Assembly: GCA_030041305.1 (NCBI GenBank)
Contig: JASHOC010000204.1
Coordinates: 1 to 64,000 of the forward strand
Source: Acidobacteriaceae bacterium
Lineage (GTDB): Bacteria > Acidobacteriota > Terriglobia > Terriglobales > Acidobacteriaceae
Length of the DNA: 64,000 bases
Direction of reading: 5' to 3'
The notes under the pieces were generated by a model. That model was not told the origin of the DNA, did not search any database, and saw only the letters and a program-made list of their open reading frames with translations. Every line of letters starts with the position of its first letter. Position 1 is the stretch's first letter. Position numbers and translations under genes: made by a program. This document shows, piece after piece, positions 43,360 to 51,854 of the stretch.

Positions 43360-44160
43360 ATGTCCGCAACCGGAGCCAAACCGGCAGGAGTGGCCGACGA
43401 AGCCGCCGCGGCTCAGGCCGTGCGGCAGATGTTCGACTCCATCGCCTCGCGCTACGACTTGCTCAACCACGTGCTCTCCGCCAACGTGGACCGGCTGTGG
43501 TGGTGGCGCGCCGCGCGTCGCTTCCGCGCCGTGCTGGCCCGCCCCGAAGCCGCGGTTCTCGACGTCTGCTGCGGCACGGGCGACATGACCGTGGCCCTGC
43601 TCAAGCGCCGCCCTGCCCACGCGCGCCCCGCGCTTGCGGTCGATTTCGCGCGCCAAATGCTGAGCCGCGGCGCGCGCAAATTCGGCTCGCCGGCATTTCG
43701 ATTCTCATTCGATCGCAAAAGCTCCAGGGGTCTGCCGTACGCAGTGCCCATTGAAGCCGACGCCCTCCATCTGCCCCTGGGCTCGGCGTCTCTCGACCTC
43801 GTTGTGACCGCTTTCGGCTTCCGCAATCTGGCTAATTACGAAGCCGGCCTGCGCGAGTTCCATCGCGTGCTCAGGCCCGGCGGCCAGTTGGGCATCCTCG
43901 AGTTCAGCGAACCTGGAGGCTTTCTCGGCAAAGCCTACGCCCTCTATTTCCGTCGCGTCCTGCCCGCTATTGGCCGCGCGATTTGCGGCAAAGACGGACC
44001 TTACCACTATCTTCCTGCCTCAGTTGGCCGCTTTCCGCGCCCTCCTGAACTGCTCGCCCTCATGCGTTCCGCAGGCTACGTGCAATGCTCCTGGCGGCCC
44101 TACACCTTCGGCATCGCCGGGTTATACACGGGAGCTCGGCCGACCGGAAACGAGAAATAA
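43360..44160 (+). CDS. menG: demethylmenaquinone/ubiquinone methyltransferase
   Basis: A 266-residue UbiE/MenG SAM-dependent C-methyltransferase. VRQMFDSIASRYDLLNHVLS is the family N-terminal signature; VLDVCCGTGDMTVALLKR is the SAM motif I; EADALHLPLGSASLDLVVTAFGFRN is motif II/III, continuing to REFHRVLRPGGQLGILEFSEP. With mqnE at 28036 it indicates menaquinone as the respiratory quinone. A short loop insertion (about 90-115) is longer than usual. The CDF gene follows 18 bases later. Confidence 0.92.
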   Translation: MSATGAKPAGVADEAAAAQAVRQMFDSIASRYDLLNHVLSANVDRLWWWRAARRFRAVLARPEAAVLDVCCGTGDMTVALLKRRPAHARPALAVDFARQMLSRGARKFGSPAFRFSFDRKSSRGLPYAVPIEADALHLPLGSASLDLVVTAFGFRNLANYEAGLREFHRVLRPGGQLGILEFSEPGGFLGKAYALYFRRVLPAIGRAICGKDGPYHYLPASVGRFPRPPELLALMRSAGYVQCSWRPYTFGIAGLYTGARPTGNEK

Positions 44161-44178
44161 CGATAATCTAGAAACCAG

Positions 44179-45651
44179 ATGGCCCGAGCTTCATCCAGCG
44201 CGTCCGTCCCCAATCCGCCGGGGTCCGGCGCTTCCACTCGGGGCGCGGCCGGCGTTTCCGCCCAAAAGCGCACGGTGGCGCGCAACTCCATGCTCGCCGC
44301 GGCGGGCATGACGCTGCTCAAGCTCGCCGCCGGCATTTTCTCCGGCTCTCTGGGCGTTCTTTCCGATGCGGCCCACTCCGGTCTCGACCTCGCCGGCGCC
44401 GCGCTCACGTTCTTCTCCGTCCGCGTCAGCGACAAGCCCGCCGATGAAGACCACACGTATGGCCACGGCAAAATCGAAAATCTTTCCACTTTTGCCGAAG
44501 CGGGACTCATGGCCATCTCGTGCGCCTGGATCCTCTGGGAAGCGATGCAGCGCATCTTTTTCCGTCCCGTCGAAGTGCGCCACGCAGGCTGGCCTGCTCT
44601 CGTGCTTGCAGCGTCCATTTTTGTGGACCTCTGGCGCTCGCGCCGCTTGCGGGCCGTCGCCTTCCGCACCGGCAGCCCCGCCCTGGCTACGGACGCTTCG
44701 CACTTTGCCTCGGATATCTGGGCCTCCGCGGCCGTGCTCGTCGGCCTCGGCGCCACAGGTCTCGGCGCCCATCTCGGCGTCGCCTGGCTGCGCTACGCCG
44801 ATCCTCTGGCCGCCGTCGGGGTTTCTGTCATGATCCTGCGCTTAACGGTGCGGCTGGGCCATGAAGCAGCCAGCGCCCTCACCGACGAGATCCCCGCTGA
44901 AACCCGCCGCCGCCTCGTCCGCGAGGTGGAAACGGTTCCCGGTGTGCTGGCCGTGGAGCAGGCGCGCGTGCGTCGCGCCGGAGCCGGCTACTTCGCCGAT
45001 CTCACCCTCGCGTTGCCCCGCCGCTTCACCTTCGAGCACACGGGTGACTTGGTGCAGGCGGCCACCGCGGCTGTCCAGCGCACCCTGCCCCAGACTGACG
45101 TCGTCGTCCGCACTGTGCCCCGCGAGACCCGCGCCGAAAGCATCTTCGACCGCGTCCGCGCCGTCGCCGCCCGGAACAACGTCTCCGTCCATGAGCTCAG
45201 CGTGCAGTCGCACCACGGCCGCCTGCGCGTTGAGCAGCATCTCGAACTCGATGAAAACCTGCCTCTATTGGCCGCGCACGATTTCGTGACCGCCATGGAA
45301 GCGGAAATCCTGCGCGCCGTGCCGGAGATCGACTCCGTTCTCACCCACATCGAAAGTGAGCCGGCCACCATCGAGCAGCCCGAAGAAATTGTGGAGGCAG
45401 ATCGAAAAATCGAACTGTGCCTGCGCGTCGCCGCCCGCGAGTTGCCCGAGGTGATCGATGTTCACCAGATCACCGTACGCCGGTCCCGCGAACACGTCGA
45501 TCTCTCCTGCCACTGCACCCTGCCCGACGATTTGAACCTGCAGCGCGTCCACCAGGTCATCACCGACCTCGAAGACCGATTCAAGCTCGCCTGCCCTGAA
45601 GTTCAGCGCGTCACCATTCACCCCGAGCCGATGACGGATAATACGCGTTAA
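44179..45651 (+). CDS. cation diffusion facilitator efflux protein with extended cytoplasmic region
   Basis: A 490-residue CDF transporter. The six-TM domain (about 38-225) has the TM2 metal site SDAAHSGLDL, the HTYGHGKIENL loop and the TM5 site TDASHFASDIWAS. The cytoplasmic part (about 230-490) is roughly twice the usual length and seems to contain two or three ferredoxin-like metal-binding repeats (VETVPGVLAVEQARVRRAG, AVAARNNVSVHELSVQSHHG, ARELPEVIDVHQITVRRS). It exports divalent cations such as Zn or Fe; specificity cannot be read. Confidence 0.88.
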   Translation: MARASSSASVPNPPGSGASTRGAAGVSAQKRTVARNSMLAAAGMTLLKLAAGIFSGSLGVLSDAAHSGLDLAGAALTFFSVRVSDKPADEDHTYGHGKIENLSTFAEAGLMAISCAWILWEAMQRIFFRPVEVRHAGWPALVLAASIFVDLWRSRRLRAVAFRTGSPALATDASHFASDIWASAAVLVGLGATGLGAHLGVAWLRYADPLAAVGVSVMILRLTVRLGHEAASALTDEIPAETRRRLVREVETVPGVLAVEQARVRRAGAGYFADLTLALPRRFTFEHTGDLVQAATAAVQRTLPQTDVVVRTVPRETRAESIFDRVRAVAARNNVSVHELSVQSHHGRLRVEQHLELDENLPLLAAHDFVTAMEAEILRAVPEIDSVLTHIESEPATIEQPEEIVEADRKIELCLRVAARELPEVIDVHQITVRRSREHVDLSCHCTLPDDLNLQRVHQVITDLEDRFKLACPEVQRVTIHPEPMTDNTR

Positions 45652-45673
45652 CCAGCCCTACCGCCCGAGGCTG

Positions 45674-46135
45674 TTAGCGGGAAACTGCCCTTCTTCCCAG
45701 AGCCTTTTGCACCAGGTACGAGGAGCGCGTGAGCCCTACGCTCCGTGCGCGCCGGTCGATCTCCGCAATCTGGCTCGCGCGCGCCGTGATGTTGACACGA
45801 ACCGTCTTCTCAGGTTCTTTGGTCTCCACCAGAAAAGCCACCGCGCCTTTCATGGCTGGGTCGCCACGCAGATCGTCGAGAGTTGAGGGCGCGGGGATTT
45901 CCTCCCCATCTTCACGCATGCCTTCAAGATGAAACGCGAGAGCCTCGGAGGCCATGCGTCGCGCCTCTTCCAACGTGGAACCTGCGGTGATGCAGCCGGG
46001 AAAATCGGGGAAGCTGACCCCGTAATCGGACCTTTTATCCTTGTGAAGATAGGCGATATACTCCGTCGCTCCGCCCTTACCGGAGCTTGAAGCCCGCTTG
46101 CTTTTCGATGCTCTTGAGCGTTCCAATGGGAACAT
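45674..46135 (-). CDS. hicB: HicB-family antitoxin
   Basis: Core HicB sequence TEYIAYLHKDKRSDYGVSFP, then DFPGCITAGSTLEEARRMAS, with a C-terminal ribbon-helix-helix (VRVNITARASQIAEIDRRA). The start is a problem: HicB normally begins just before the EYIAYLHKD strand, but there the codons are GGA GCG ACG, with no ATG, GTG or TTG. The only standard start is ATG 46135, 23 codons upstream and overlapping hicA by 59 bases. Either translation starts inside hicA, an ACG is used, or the antitoxin is impaired. Confidence 0.82.
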   Translation of the reverse strand: MFPLERSRASKSKRASSSGKGGATEYIAYLHKDKRSDYGVSFPDFPGCITAGSTLEEARRMASEALAFHLEGMREDGEEIPAPSTLDDLRGDPAMKGAVAFLVETKEPEKTVRVNITARASQIAEIDRRARSVGLTRSSYLVQKALGRRAVSR

Positions 46136-46265
46136 CCTTTCTGGGATGGGGGACCGTGACCCGGCCCGGCTTTACGGGATGCTTAAATTGCTTATGACTA
46201 CCAGCTTGCGCGACTTCGACCCACCCGTCTTCTTCGAGCCTTCTCACTATCTCGCGGCTGTTCAT
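46077..46265 (-). CDS. hicA: HicA-family mRNA interferase toxin
   Basis: A 62-residue toxin with a double-stranded-RNA-binding-like fold: REIVRRLEEDGWVEVAQAGS, then HKQFKHP with the catalytic histidine, and VTVPHPRKDVPIGTLKSIEK. ATG 46265 is the normal family start. It precedes hicB in the usual order, transcribed away from the PASTA gene. Confidence 0.9.
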   Translation of the reverse strand: MNSREIVRRLEEDGWVEVAQAGSHKQFKHPVKPGRVTVPHPRKDVPIGTLKSIEKQAGFKLR

Positions 46266-46396
46266 TGCGCCTGCGCTTCCATCCTGAGGATACGCACTTT
46301 GTACACATCGATCAACCATCCTTCCGCCGTGGGAAGGCCAAACTTCGAGTCCTCCGAAAGAGCTCCGTTCGCGCTGGCCAAGGATGCGCCTCAACC

Positions 46397-47167
46397 ATGA
46401 CGAGCCGACCGATCGTCAACTTTTTTCGCGCGGCGTCTGTGCTCCTGGTGCTCGTCACCGCCGCCCTTCTTTCCGCCATCATCACCATGCGTTTCGCCAT
46501 TCATGGCGCTGAGGTGCAGGTGCCAGCGCTCAAGGGCATGACCGTGGTCCAGGCGCGCAGCGAGACCGCCGGCCTCGGTCTCAACCTCGACGTCGACAAC
46601 CGTTACTACTCGGGCGACGTCGCCACCGGCCACATCCTCTCCCAATCGCCGGCCGCGGGCACGGTGGTGCGCCGTGAGTGGCGCGTGCGCGTGGCTGAAA
46701 GCCTGGGGCCGCAAATGGTCGATGTGCCCAACACCGTGGGCGATGACGAGCGCGTTGCCGAGCTTGAGGTGCGCCGCGCCGGACTCGACGTAAGCACGGT
46801 TGCGCATCTGCCTGACGCCGGCGCGCCCGAAGGGGCGGTGCTTGCTCAGGATCCGCCCGCCCACGCGCAGGATATCGAGCAGCCCTCTGTCAGTCTGCTC
46901 GTCGCTGCGCCGGATAACGAAACCCCCAACGGCTGGGTCATGCCCGATATGACCGGATGGTCTTTGGCGAGCGCCCAAGCCGCGCTTGCCAAAGTGGGCA
47001 TGAAAGCCGCGCCGCCTGACATCGTGGATGTGCCCATCGGTCCGGTCGGCGACGGCTCTGCGTTGCCCTTGCTCCCGATCCGGCCCGGAGCCATCGTCGC
47101 GCAGACGCCGACCGCCGGCGCCCGCGTCGATCAGAACACGGTGGTGCGGCTCGCGGTCGCGCGATGA
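46397..47167 (+). CDS. membrane-anchored PASTA-domain protein
   Basis: A 256-residue protein with one N-terminal TM (about 12-33) and three PASTA repeats (VQVPALKGMTVVQARSETAG at about 40, VDVPNTVGDDERVAELEVR at about 107, VMPDMTGWSLASAQAALAKV at about 180), each about 65-70 residues. PASTA domains bind muropeptides or beta-lactams. There is no kinase or PBP domain, so it is a stand-alone sensor or scaffold for the cell wall. ATG 46397. Followed by UPF0303 and the rsmB-fmt-def group on the other strand. Confidence 0.85.
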   Translation: MTSRPIVNFFRAASVLLVLVTAALLSAIITMRFAIHGAEVQVPALKGMTVVQARSETAGLGLNLDVDNRYYSGDVATGHILSQSPAAGTVVRREWRVRVAESLGPQMVDVPNTVGDDERVAELEVRRAGLDVSTVAHLPDAGAPEGAVLAQDPPAHAQDIEQPSVSLLVAAPDNETPNGWVMPDMTGWSLASAQAALAKVGMKAAPPDIVDVPIGPVGDGSALPLLPIRPGAIVAQTPTAGARVDQNTVVRLAVAR

Positions 47168-47253
47168 GCATCGACCTCGTTCGTGTGAACAGGCCCTCAT
47201 CAACCCTCGAAAAATCGGAGTGGAATCAATTCGGAAAAGGAGTCTGAGATCGC

Positions 47254-47754
47254 ATGGGATTGAATGAAGATGCGGAGCAAATCGCGTTGCAGGAGCGGGA
47301 GCTGCGCTTGCCGCGCCTCGATGCGCAACTGGCCTGGGAATTGGGCTCACGCTTGCGCGCCATGGCCATCGAACGCGGCCTCGCCCTTGTGATTGACGTG
47401 CGCCGCTTCGGCCAGCCTTTGTTTTATGCCGCATTGGATGGCACGACCCCCGACAATCCCGAATGGGTGCGGCGCAAGAGCAACGTGGTCGCGCGCTACC
47501 ATCGCAGTTCGTACGGCATGGGCCTTGACCTCAAGCAGAAGAGACAGACTTTGGAGGAACGCGGCCACTCCATCGCCGATTTTGCCGCCCACGGCGGATC
47601 GTTTCCGCTGCACGTAGAAGGCGCGGGCATCGTCGGCAGCGTCACCGTCTCCGGCCTGCCCCAGCGCGCCGACCACGAACTCGTCGTCGAGGCGCTCTGC
47701 GGGCTGCTTGGCCGCGATTACGCATCACTCAAGCTGGGTTCGGAATCGAACTGA
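47254..47754 (+). CDS. UPF0303 family protein (heme-degrading-domain-like)
   Basis: A 166-residue protein of the YBR137W/UPF0303 family, related to the HbpS/GlcG fold. Typical segments: AIERGLALVIDVRRFGQPLF, NPEWVRRKSNVVARYHRSSYGMG and FPLHVEGAGIVGSVTVSGLP. Function is not established; homologues bind heme or aid protein sorting. ATG 47254 is preceded by AAAAGGAG at a good distance. It is convergent with rsmB. Confidence 0.85.
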   Translation: MGLNEDAEQIALQERELRLPRLDAQLAWELGSRLRAMAIERGLALVIDVRRFGQPLFYAALDGTTPDNPEWVRRKSNVVARYHRSSYGMGLDLKQKRQTLEERGHSIADFAAHGGSFPLHVEGAGIVGSVTVSGLPQRADHELVVEALCGLLGRDYASLKLGSESN

Positions 47755-47819
47755 AAGCCGGCCGCCAAGTCGCGGCCCGCCAACGTAGCGAAGAGACCGC
47801 AACCCTTTGCACGCCTACC

Positions 47820-49184
47820 CTACGCGGATTTCTCGACAAGAGCAACGAAGAAACCATCGGTCTCGACCGCGCCGGGAAGCAGGCGCAGCGCACCTTCCGG
47901 CGTAATGCAGCCTCGTAGTCGATCCGCGCCAGTTGGCGTGAGAACGCCCCTGCGCAAGAGCGCACCGATGCTCAGCGCGAGCGAGAGTTGGCGCGCATTC
48001 GCTTCTTCTGCCAAAATTGCCGTCACCACCTGCTCGTTCTCCTCAGGCTCCAGCGAGCAGGTCGAATACACCACGCGTCCGCCCGGCCGCACCGCCCGCA
48101 ACGCGGCGCGCAAAATCGCTCGCTGCCGCTCCGCCTGCCGCGCCAAGTCCTCCTGCCGCAGCCGGTGGCGAATCTCCGGATTGCGCCCTAGCGTCCCTGT
48201 GCCGCTGCACGGCGCGTCCACCAGCGCCGCATCGAATTCCGCTTCCAACTCCAACGCCGCCGCGTCCGCCAGCCTGCAATCCGCGCGCTCGCCGCAACCG
48301 GCAAGCCTCTCGCGCAGTATCGCCAGCCTCCGGGGGTTCGCTTCGCAGGCCACAATCCGCGCTTCAGGATTGCGCTCCACAACAATCAGCGTCTTGCCTC
48401 CCGGCGCTGCGCAACAGTCCAAAATATGCTCCGGCTTCCGCCAGCTCGTTTCCGCCGCGCAAGCCGCAATCTCGCCAATCAACTGCGAACCCTCGTCCTG
48501 CAGCCGCACCCGTCCGTCACGAAACGCCACTGTCGCCGTCACGTCGCCGGCGAGCACTGACCGCGCGCTGGTCAGCAATTTTCCAGGCCCCAGTTCGACT
48601 CCCGCACCCGCAAGCTCGGCCTCGGCCTCCGCATCCACCATACGCACGCAGGCCAGTGGCTGTTCTTGCCCGTGTGCGCAGATCCCTCGCGCCGCATCGA
48701 GGCCGTATAAGCCGGACCATCGCTCCACCATCCACGCCGGATGCGCCGAAGCCAGCGCCAGCGAGGTGGCGGCTTCCTTCGCATAGTGCGGCGGCGCGCC
48801 GCTCAACTTCCGCAGCACTGCATTCACCATTCCCGCCGCAAATCGATGCCCGGCCCGCTTCACCAGCTCCACGCTCTCATCAATGGCCGCATGAGCCGGC
48901 ACGCGATTCAAAAAGCCAAGCTGAAAAGCCCCCATGCGCAGCGCAACCTGCGCTTCGGCATCCAGCCGCGCCCCTGGCCGCTTCAAAAATCTCCTGATTT
49001 GTTCATCGAGAGATATCTGCCAGCGCAGCACACCCAAAACCAGAGCCGTGGCCAGATTCCGGTCCATCGCCGAAAGCTCGCTTACCGCTTTTCCTCGCAG
49101 CAGTTCATCCGAGTGTCCGTGGCCGCGCTCCAGGGCCATCAACACATCGAACGCCGCCCGCCGCGCCGGAGAAACTCGATCCAC
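47820..49184 (-). CDS. rsmB: 16S rRNA (cytosine(967)-C5)-methyltransferase RsmB
   Basis: About 454 residues: an N-terminal NusB-like RNA-binding domain (1-150, ARRAAFDVLMALERGHGHSD) and a C-terminal SAM-dependent Rossmann domain. DCCAAPGGKTL is the SAM motif, DAPCSGTGTLGRNPEIRHRL holds the cysteine that assists catalysis, and VYSTCSLEPEENEQVV the catalytic cysteine. GTG 49184 is taken as start; TTG 49193 would overlap the fmt stop. It lies in a def-fmt-rsmB operon on the minus strand. Confidence 0.93.
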   Translation of the reverse strand: MDRVSPARRAAFDVLMALERGHGHSDELLRGKAVSELSAMDRNLATALVLGVLRWQISLDEQIRRFLKRPGARLDAEAQVALRMGAFQLGFLNRVPAHAAIDESVELVKRAGHRFAAGMVNAVLRKLSGAPPHYAKEAATSLALASAHPAWMVERWSGLYGLDAARGICAHGQEQPLACVRMVDAEAEAELAGAGVELGPGKLLTSARSVLAGDVTATVAFRDGRVRLQDEGSQLIGEIAACAAETSWRKPEHILDCCAAPGGKTLIVVERNPEARIVACEANPRRLAILRERLAGCGERADCRLADAAALELEAEFDAALVDAPCSGTGTLGRNPEIRHRLRQEDLARQAERQRAILRAALRAVRPGGRVVYSTCSLEPEENEQVVTAILAEEANARQLSLALSIGALLRRGVLTPTGADRLRGCITPEGALRLLPGAVETDGFFVALVEKSA

Positions 49185-49189
49185 GGCCG

Positions 49190-50161
49190 TCAACCCAGGC
49201 GTGCGCCGGCTAGCCCCGGCATTCCGCGCAAAAACTCCGCCGCGCGCAACCGCCGTTTGCCTTCCAACTGCACTTCGACCAGCTCCAGCCACGTATCCTC
49301 GGCGCAGGCGATGAAAAGCCGCTCGTTCTCCACCTGCATTTCCCCAGCCTGCGCGCGCCGTAAGAGGCCGAACCCAGACTCGCCCGCCACCGCCATGCGA
49401 TGTACGATCAGCTTCTTGCTGTTCAACGTCGTAAACGCCCCTGGCCACGGCTGGAACCCCCGCCACCGGTTGTACAGCTCCGTCGCGCTGCGGGCCGCAA
49501 AATCCATGCGCCCGTCTTCCCGGTCAAGCAGCGGCGCAAACGTGGCGAATTCATGGTTCTGCGGCTGCGGCTTCAGGGTTCCCGCGGCGAGTCCGGCCAG
49601 CGTTTCCCGCACCAGCGGCGCCCCCGCCTCGGCCAAGATCGGAAACAGCTCCGCCGCCGTCTGCTTCGGCCCGATCTCGACTGTCTTTTGAAGAAGGATC
49701 GGCCCCGTATCCAGCCCTTCTTCAAGCAGCATGGTGGTGTTCCCGGTGTACGCGTCGCCCATCGCCACGGCCCATTGAATCGGCGCCGCGCCGCGATATT
49801 TGGGCAGCAGCGAGGCATGCAGGTTCACGCACCCCAGCCGGGGCAGTTTCAGCATCCACGGAGGGATGATCCGCCCATAGGCCACCACCACAATCGCGTC
49901 GGGCGCAGTCGCCTCAAGCTGCGCTCGAAACTCCAGGTTGTTGCGGATCTTGTCTGGCTGCGCCACCGGCAGCCCCACCTCGAGCGCCGTCCGTTTTACC
50001 GGTGTAGCCGCGATTTGATGCTCCCGGCCAACCGGCCGGTCCGGCTGCGAAACCACTAGCCGCACATCATGCCGGGCCACGATCAGCGTCTGCAGCGTGG
50101 GCACGGCAAATTCGGGAGTCCCGCAAAACACCAGCCTCAACCGGGTCGCCGCGCCCGCCAT
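49190..50161 (-). CDS. fmt: methionyl-tRNA formyltransferase
   Basis: A 323-residue enzyme formylating initiator Met-tRNA. RLVFCGTPEFAVPTLQ is the N-terminal Rossmann strand; SLLPKYRGAAPIQWAVAMGD includes the conserved HASLLPKYRG loop for formyl-THF; QKTVEIGPKQTAAELF and the C-terminal OB domain follow. ATG 50161; a GTG two codons upstream is possible. It follows def by 7 bases, the classic def-fmt pair. Confidence 0.96.
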   Translation of the reverse strand: MAGAATRLRLVFCGTPEFAVPTLQTLIVARHDVRLVVSQPDRPVGREHQIAATPVKRTALEVGLPVAQPDKIRNNLEFRAQLEATAPDAIVVVAYGRIIPPWMLKLPRLGCVNLHASLLPKYRGAAPIQWAVAMGDAYTGNTTMLLEEGLDTGPILLQKTVEIGPKQTAAELFPILAEAGAPLVRETLAGLAAGTLKPQPQNHEFATFAPLLDREDGRMDFAARSATELYNRWRGFQPWPGAFTTLNSKKLIVHRMAVAGESGFGLLRRAQAGEMQVENERLFIACAEDTWLELVEVQLEGKRRLRAAEFLRGMPGLAGARLG

Positions 50162-50168
50162 TGCCACC

Positions 50169-50678
50169 TCACCACGCGCCTTCGCTCTGCAACTTGCGAA
50201 TCTTGCGCAGATTCAGGTTGCGCTTCAGCAGGCTCATCCGGAAGATGAACAGAATGCCGTCCAGGTGATCGATTTCATGCTGGAAAGCGCGCGACAGCAG
50301 CTCTTCGCCGTCCATCTCGAACCATTTGCCGTTCTCGTCCTGGGCGCGGATGCGCACCTTGGCGGCGCGCGCAATCTTCTCGCGGATATCGGGAAAGCTC
50401 AGGCAGCCTTCCTCTTCGTACTGCTTGCCCTCCCGATGAACGACCTCTGGATTGACCAACACGAGCTTCTGCGCCGGGTCTTTGCCCAGGCTCAGGTCGA
50501 TGACAGTCACCCGTTTGGCCACGCCCACCTGCTGCGCTGCCAACCCGATGCCCTGCGCCTTGTACATGGTCTCAAACAGATTGGCGACGAAAGTGCGCAG
50601 TTCCTCGTCGAATTCGGTCACCGGTTCGCCGGCCTGCTGCAGCACCGGCTCCGGATATTTGACAATCTTCAGAATCAT
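50169..50678 (-). CDS. def: peptide deformylase
   Basis: A 169-residue metalloprotease removing the N-formyl group from nascent proteins. The three PDF motifs are intact: GIGLAAQQVG (motif 1), EEGCLSFP (motif 2, metal cysteine) and QHEIDHLDG (motif 3, two histidines and the catalytic glutamate). It heads the def-fmt-rsmB unit. Confidence 0.97.
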   Translation of the reverse strand: MILKIVKYPEPVLQQAGEPVTEFDEELRTFVANLFETMYKAQGIGLAAQQVGVAKRVTVIDLSLGKDPAQKLVLVNPEVVHREGKQYEEEGCLSFPDIREKIARAAKVRIRAQDENGKWFEMDGEELLSRAFQHEIDHLDGILFIFRMSLLKRNLNLRKIRKLQSEGAW

Positions 50679-50723
50679 TGTTGCCGATGAAGTACCTTCC
50701 CTTCTTCCAGGACCCTGTCGCGA

Positions 50724-51245
50724 TCATCTGTTCCAGGTTTTCCCAAACATCAACGACGCCAAAAACACTGGCGCGTTGTTGGATTCTCTTTCTTTCTTCC
50801 AATTTCTGAAGACGCTCTCCGCCCTCTGTACAAGCGTTACTGCATCGGTCGCGTCAAAGCGGTTCAGTGCGTCGTAATCAGCCGCAAGGCGAGCTTCCTG
50901 AAGGTCCTTGAAGCTTTCGGCAATCAACGAAAGCTCTTTGGAAACCGGGCCGGCAAGTTTGATGTCCGCAGGCAGATTGCCGGGTCTTTTTCCAGCCTGA
51001 CCGGCTTCGTAGAACGCCTTGGCCGCCGTCAGCATCTGGCGGTGATCCAGTGCCCGCTGGGTTCTTTCTCTCAGTCCCTCCGGAAAATCGGGGCTGACCT
51101 GCGTTGCGACCTCATGGGCCAGCAAATGAAAGACCGCATAATACGCAGCGGAGATTGCTCGCCTAATGTTCGCCTGTGAGGTGGTGCTGGGATCGAGATT
51201 GGCGAGAAACCGCGCGTGTTCCAGCAGTTCCTCAGCTAGCGGCAT
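50724..51245 (-). CDS. HEPN-domain-like protein of unknown function
   Basis: A 173-residue mostly helical protein. The segment ANIRRAISAAYYAVFHLLAH (about 25-45) is characteristic of HEPN-superfamily proteins, which include toxins and RNases. The Rx4-6H ribonuclease motif is not clear from reading alone. ATG 51245 is chosen because it overlaps the end of the upstream gene by 14 bases, implying coupling. Together they form a two-gene unit upstream of def. The second half (PADIKLAGPVSKELSLIAES) is helical and unassigned. Confidence 0.6.
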   Translation of the reverse strand: MPLAEELLEHARFLANLDPSTTSQANIRRAISAAYYAVFHLLAHEVATQVSPDFPEGLRERTQRALDHRQMLTAAKAFYEAGQAGKRPGNLPADIKLAGPVSKELSLIAESFKDLQEARLAADYDALNRFDATDAVTLVQRAESVFRNWKKERESNNAPVFLASLMFGKTWNR

Positions 51246-51777
51246 CGAGCGCCCTCCGCGCCTCCGCAGCCCGAACATATGTCCATCGATCAGGGTCAAG
51301 GCCGATCAAAATCGCTCGAACTGAGTCGAGAAATTCGTTCAACTCCGCTACTTTCTTCTCAGAAGGTCGGCCATTCTCATAGATGTACTCCGGATCGACA
51401 AAAAACCGGGCAAAGATCGCGGGATTTCCCGCATGATCGTTTCCTGCCGTTACTTCATAATCTACTACGTAATCGGGATAGCCTTCTGGGTAGGTCTTGA
51501 GCCACTCTTCGGGGTTCGTCTTGAGCCACTCGATGGTGCGGCGGACGGGACGCGTCTCATCTACATACTTCAACCTGTGCCAGGGAACTCCAGGCAGGAA
51601 AAAGCCATTATCCTCACGCTTCAAGTCCACAGTCCCCAGTCGGGCTTCCGGTGTCCGAAGGTTCGGATTCGGGTGCTCTTCGCCGGGTTGAAAGACCTGG
51701 ACAATGCGAAACACCCCCAGTCGATATGGAACACGGACTTCCTCGCCTACAACCGGATCGAGATTCAAATCAGCCAT
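51232..51777 (-). CDS. conserved-looking hypothetical protein, partner of the HEPN gene
   Basis: A 181-residue acidic soluble protein, first gene of the pair. It shows a beta-rich N-terminal half (GEEVRVPYRLGVFRIVQVF), a repeated WLKTNPEEWLKTYPEG segment near residue 85 and an AELNEFLDSVRAILIGLDPD helix near the C-terminus. I recognise no family; it is not an MNT nucleotidyltransferase (no GSxARG motif). Its stop lies within the HEPN-gene start region. Confidence 0.55.
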   Translation of the reverse strand: MADLNLDPVVGEEVRVPYRLGVFRIVQVFQPGEEHPNPNLRTPEARLGTVDLKREDNGFFLPGVPWHRLKYVDETRPVRRTIEWLKTNPEEWLKTYPEGYPDYVVDYEVTAGNDHAGNPAIFARFFVDPEYIYENGRPSEKKVAELNEFLDSVRAILIGLDPDRWTYVRAAEARRALDAAS

Positions 51778-51854
51778 CGTGTACTCCCGCCCCTCTAGTC
51801 ATTCTACCTTTGAGCCACAAAAGCCTGAATCAAATGCGGTAATGCCCGCTAACT

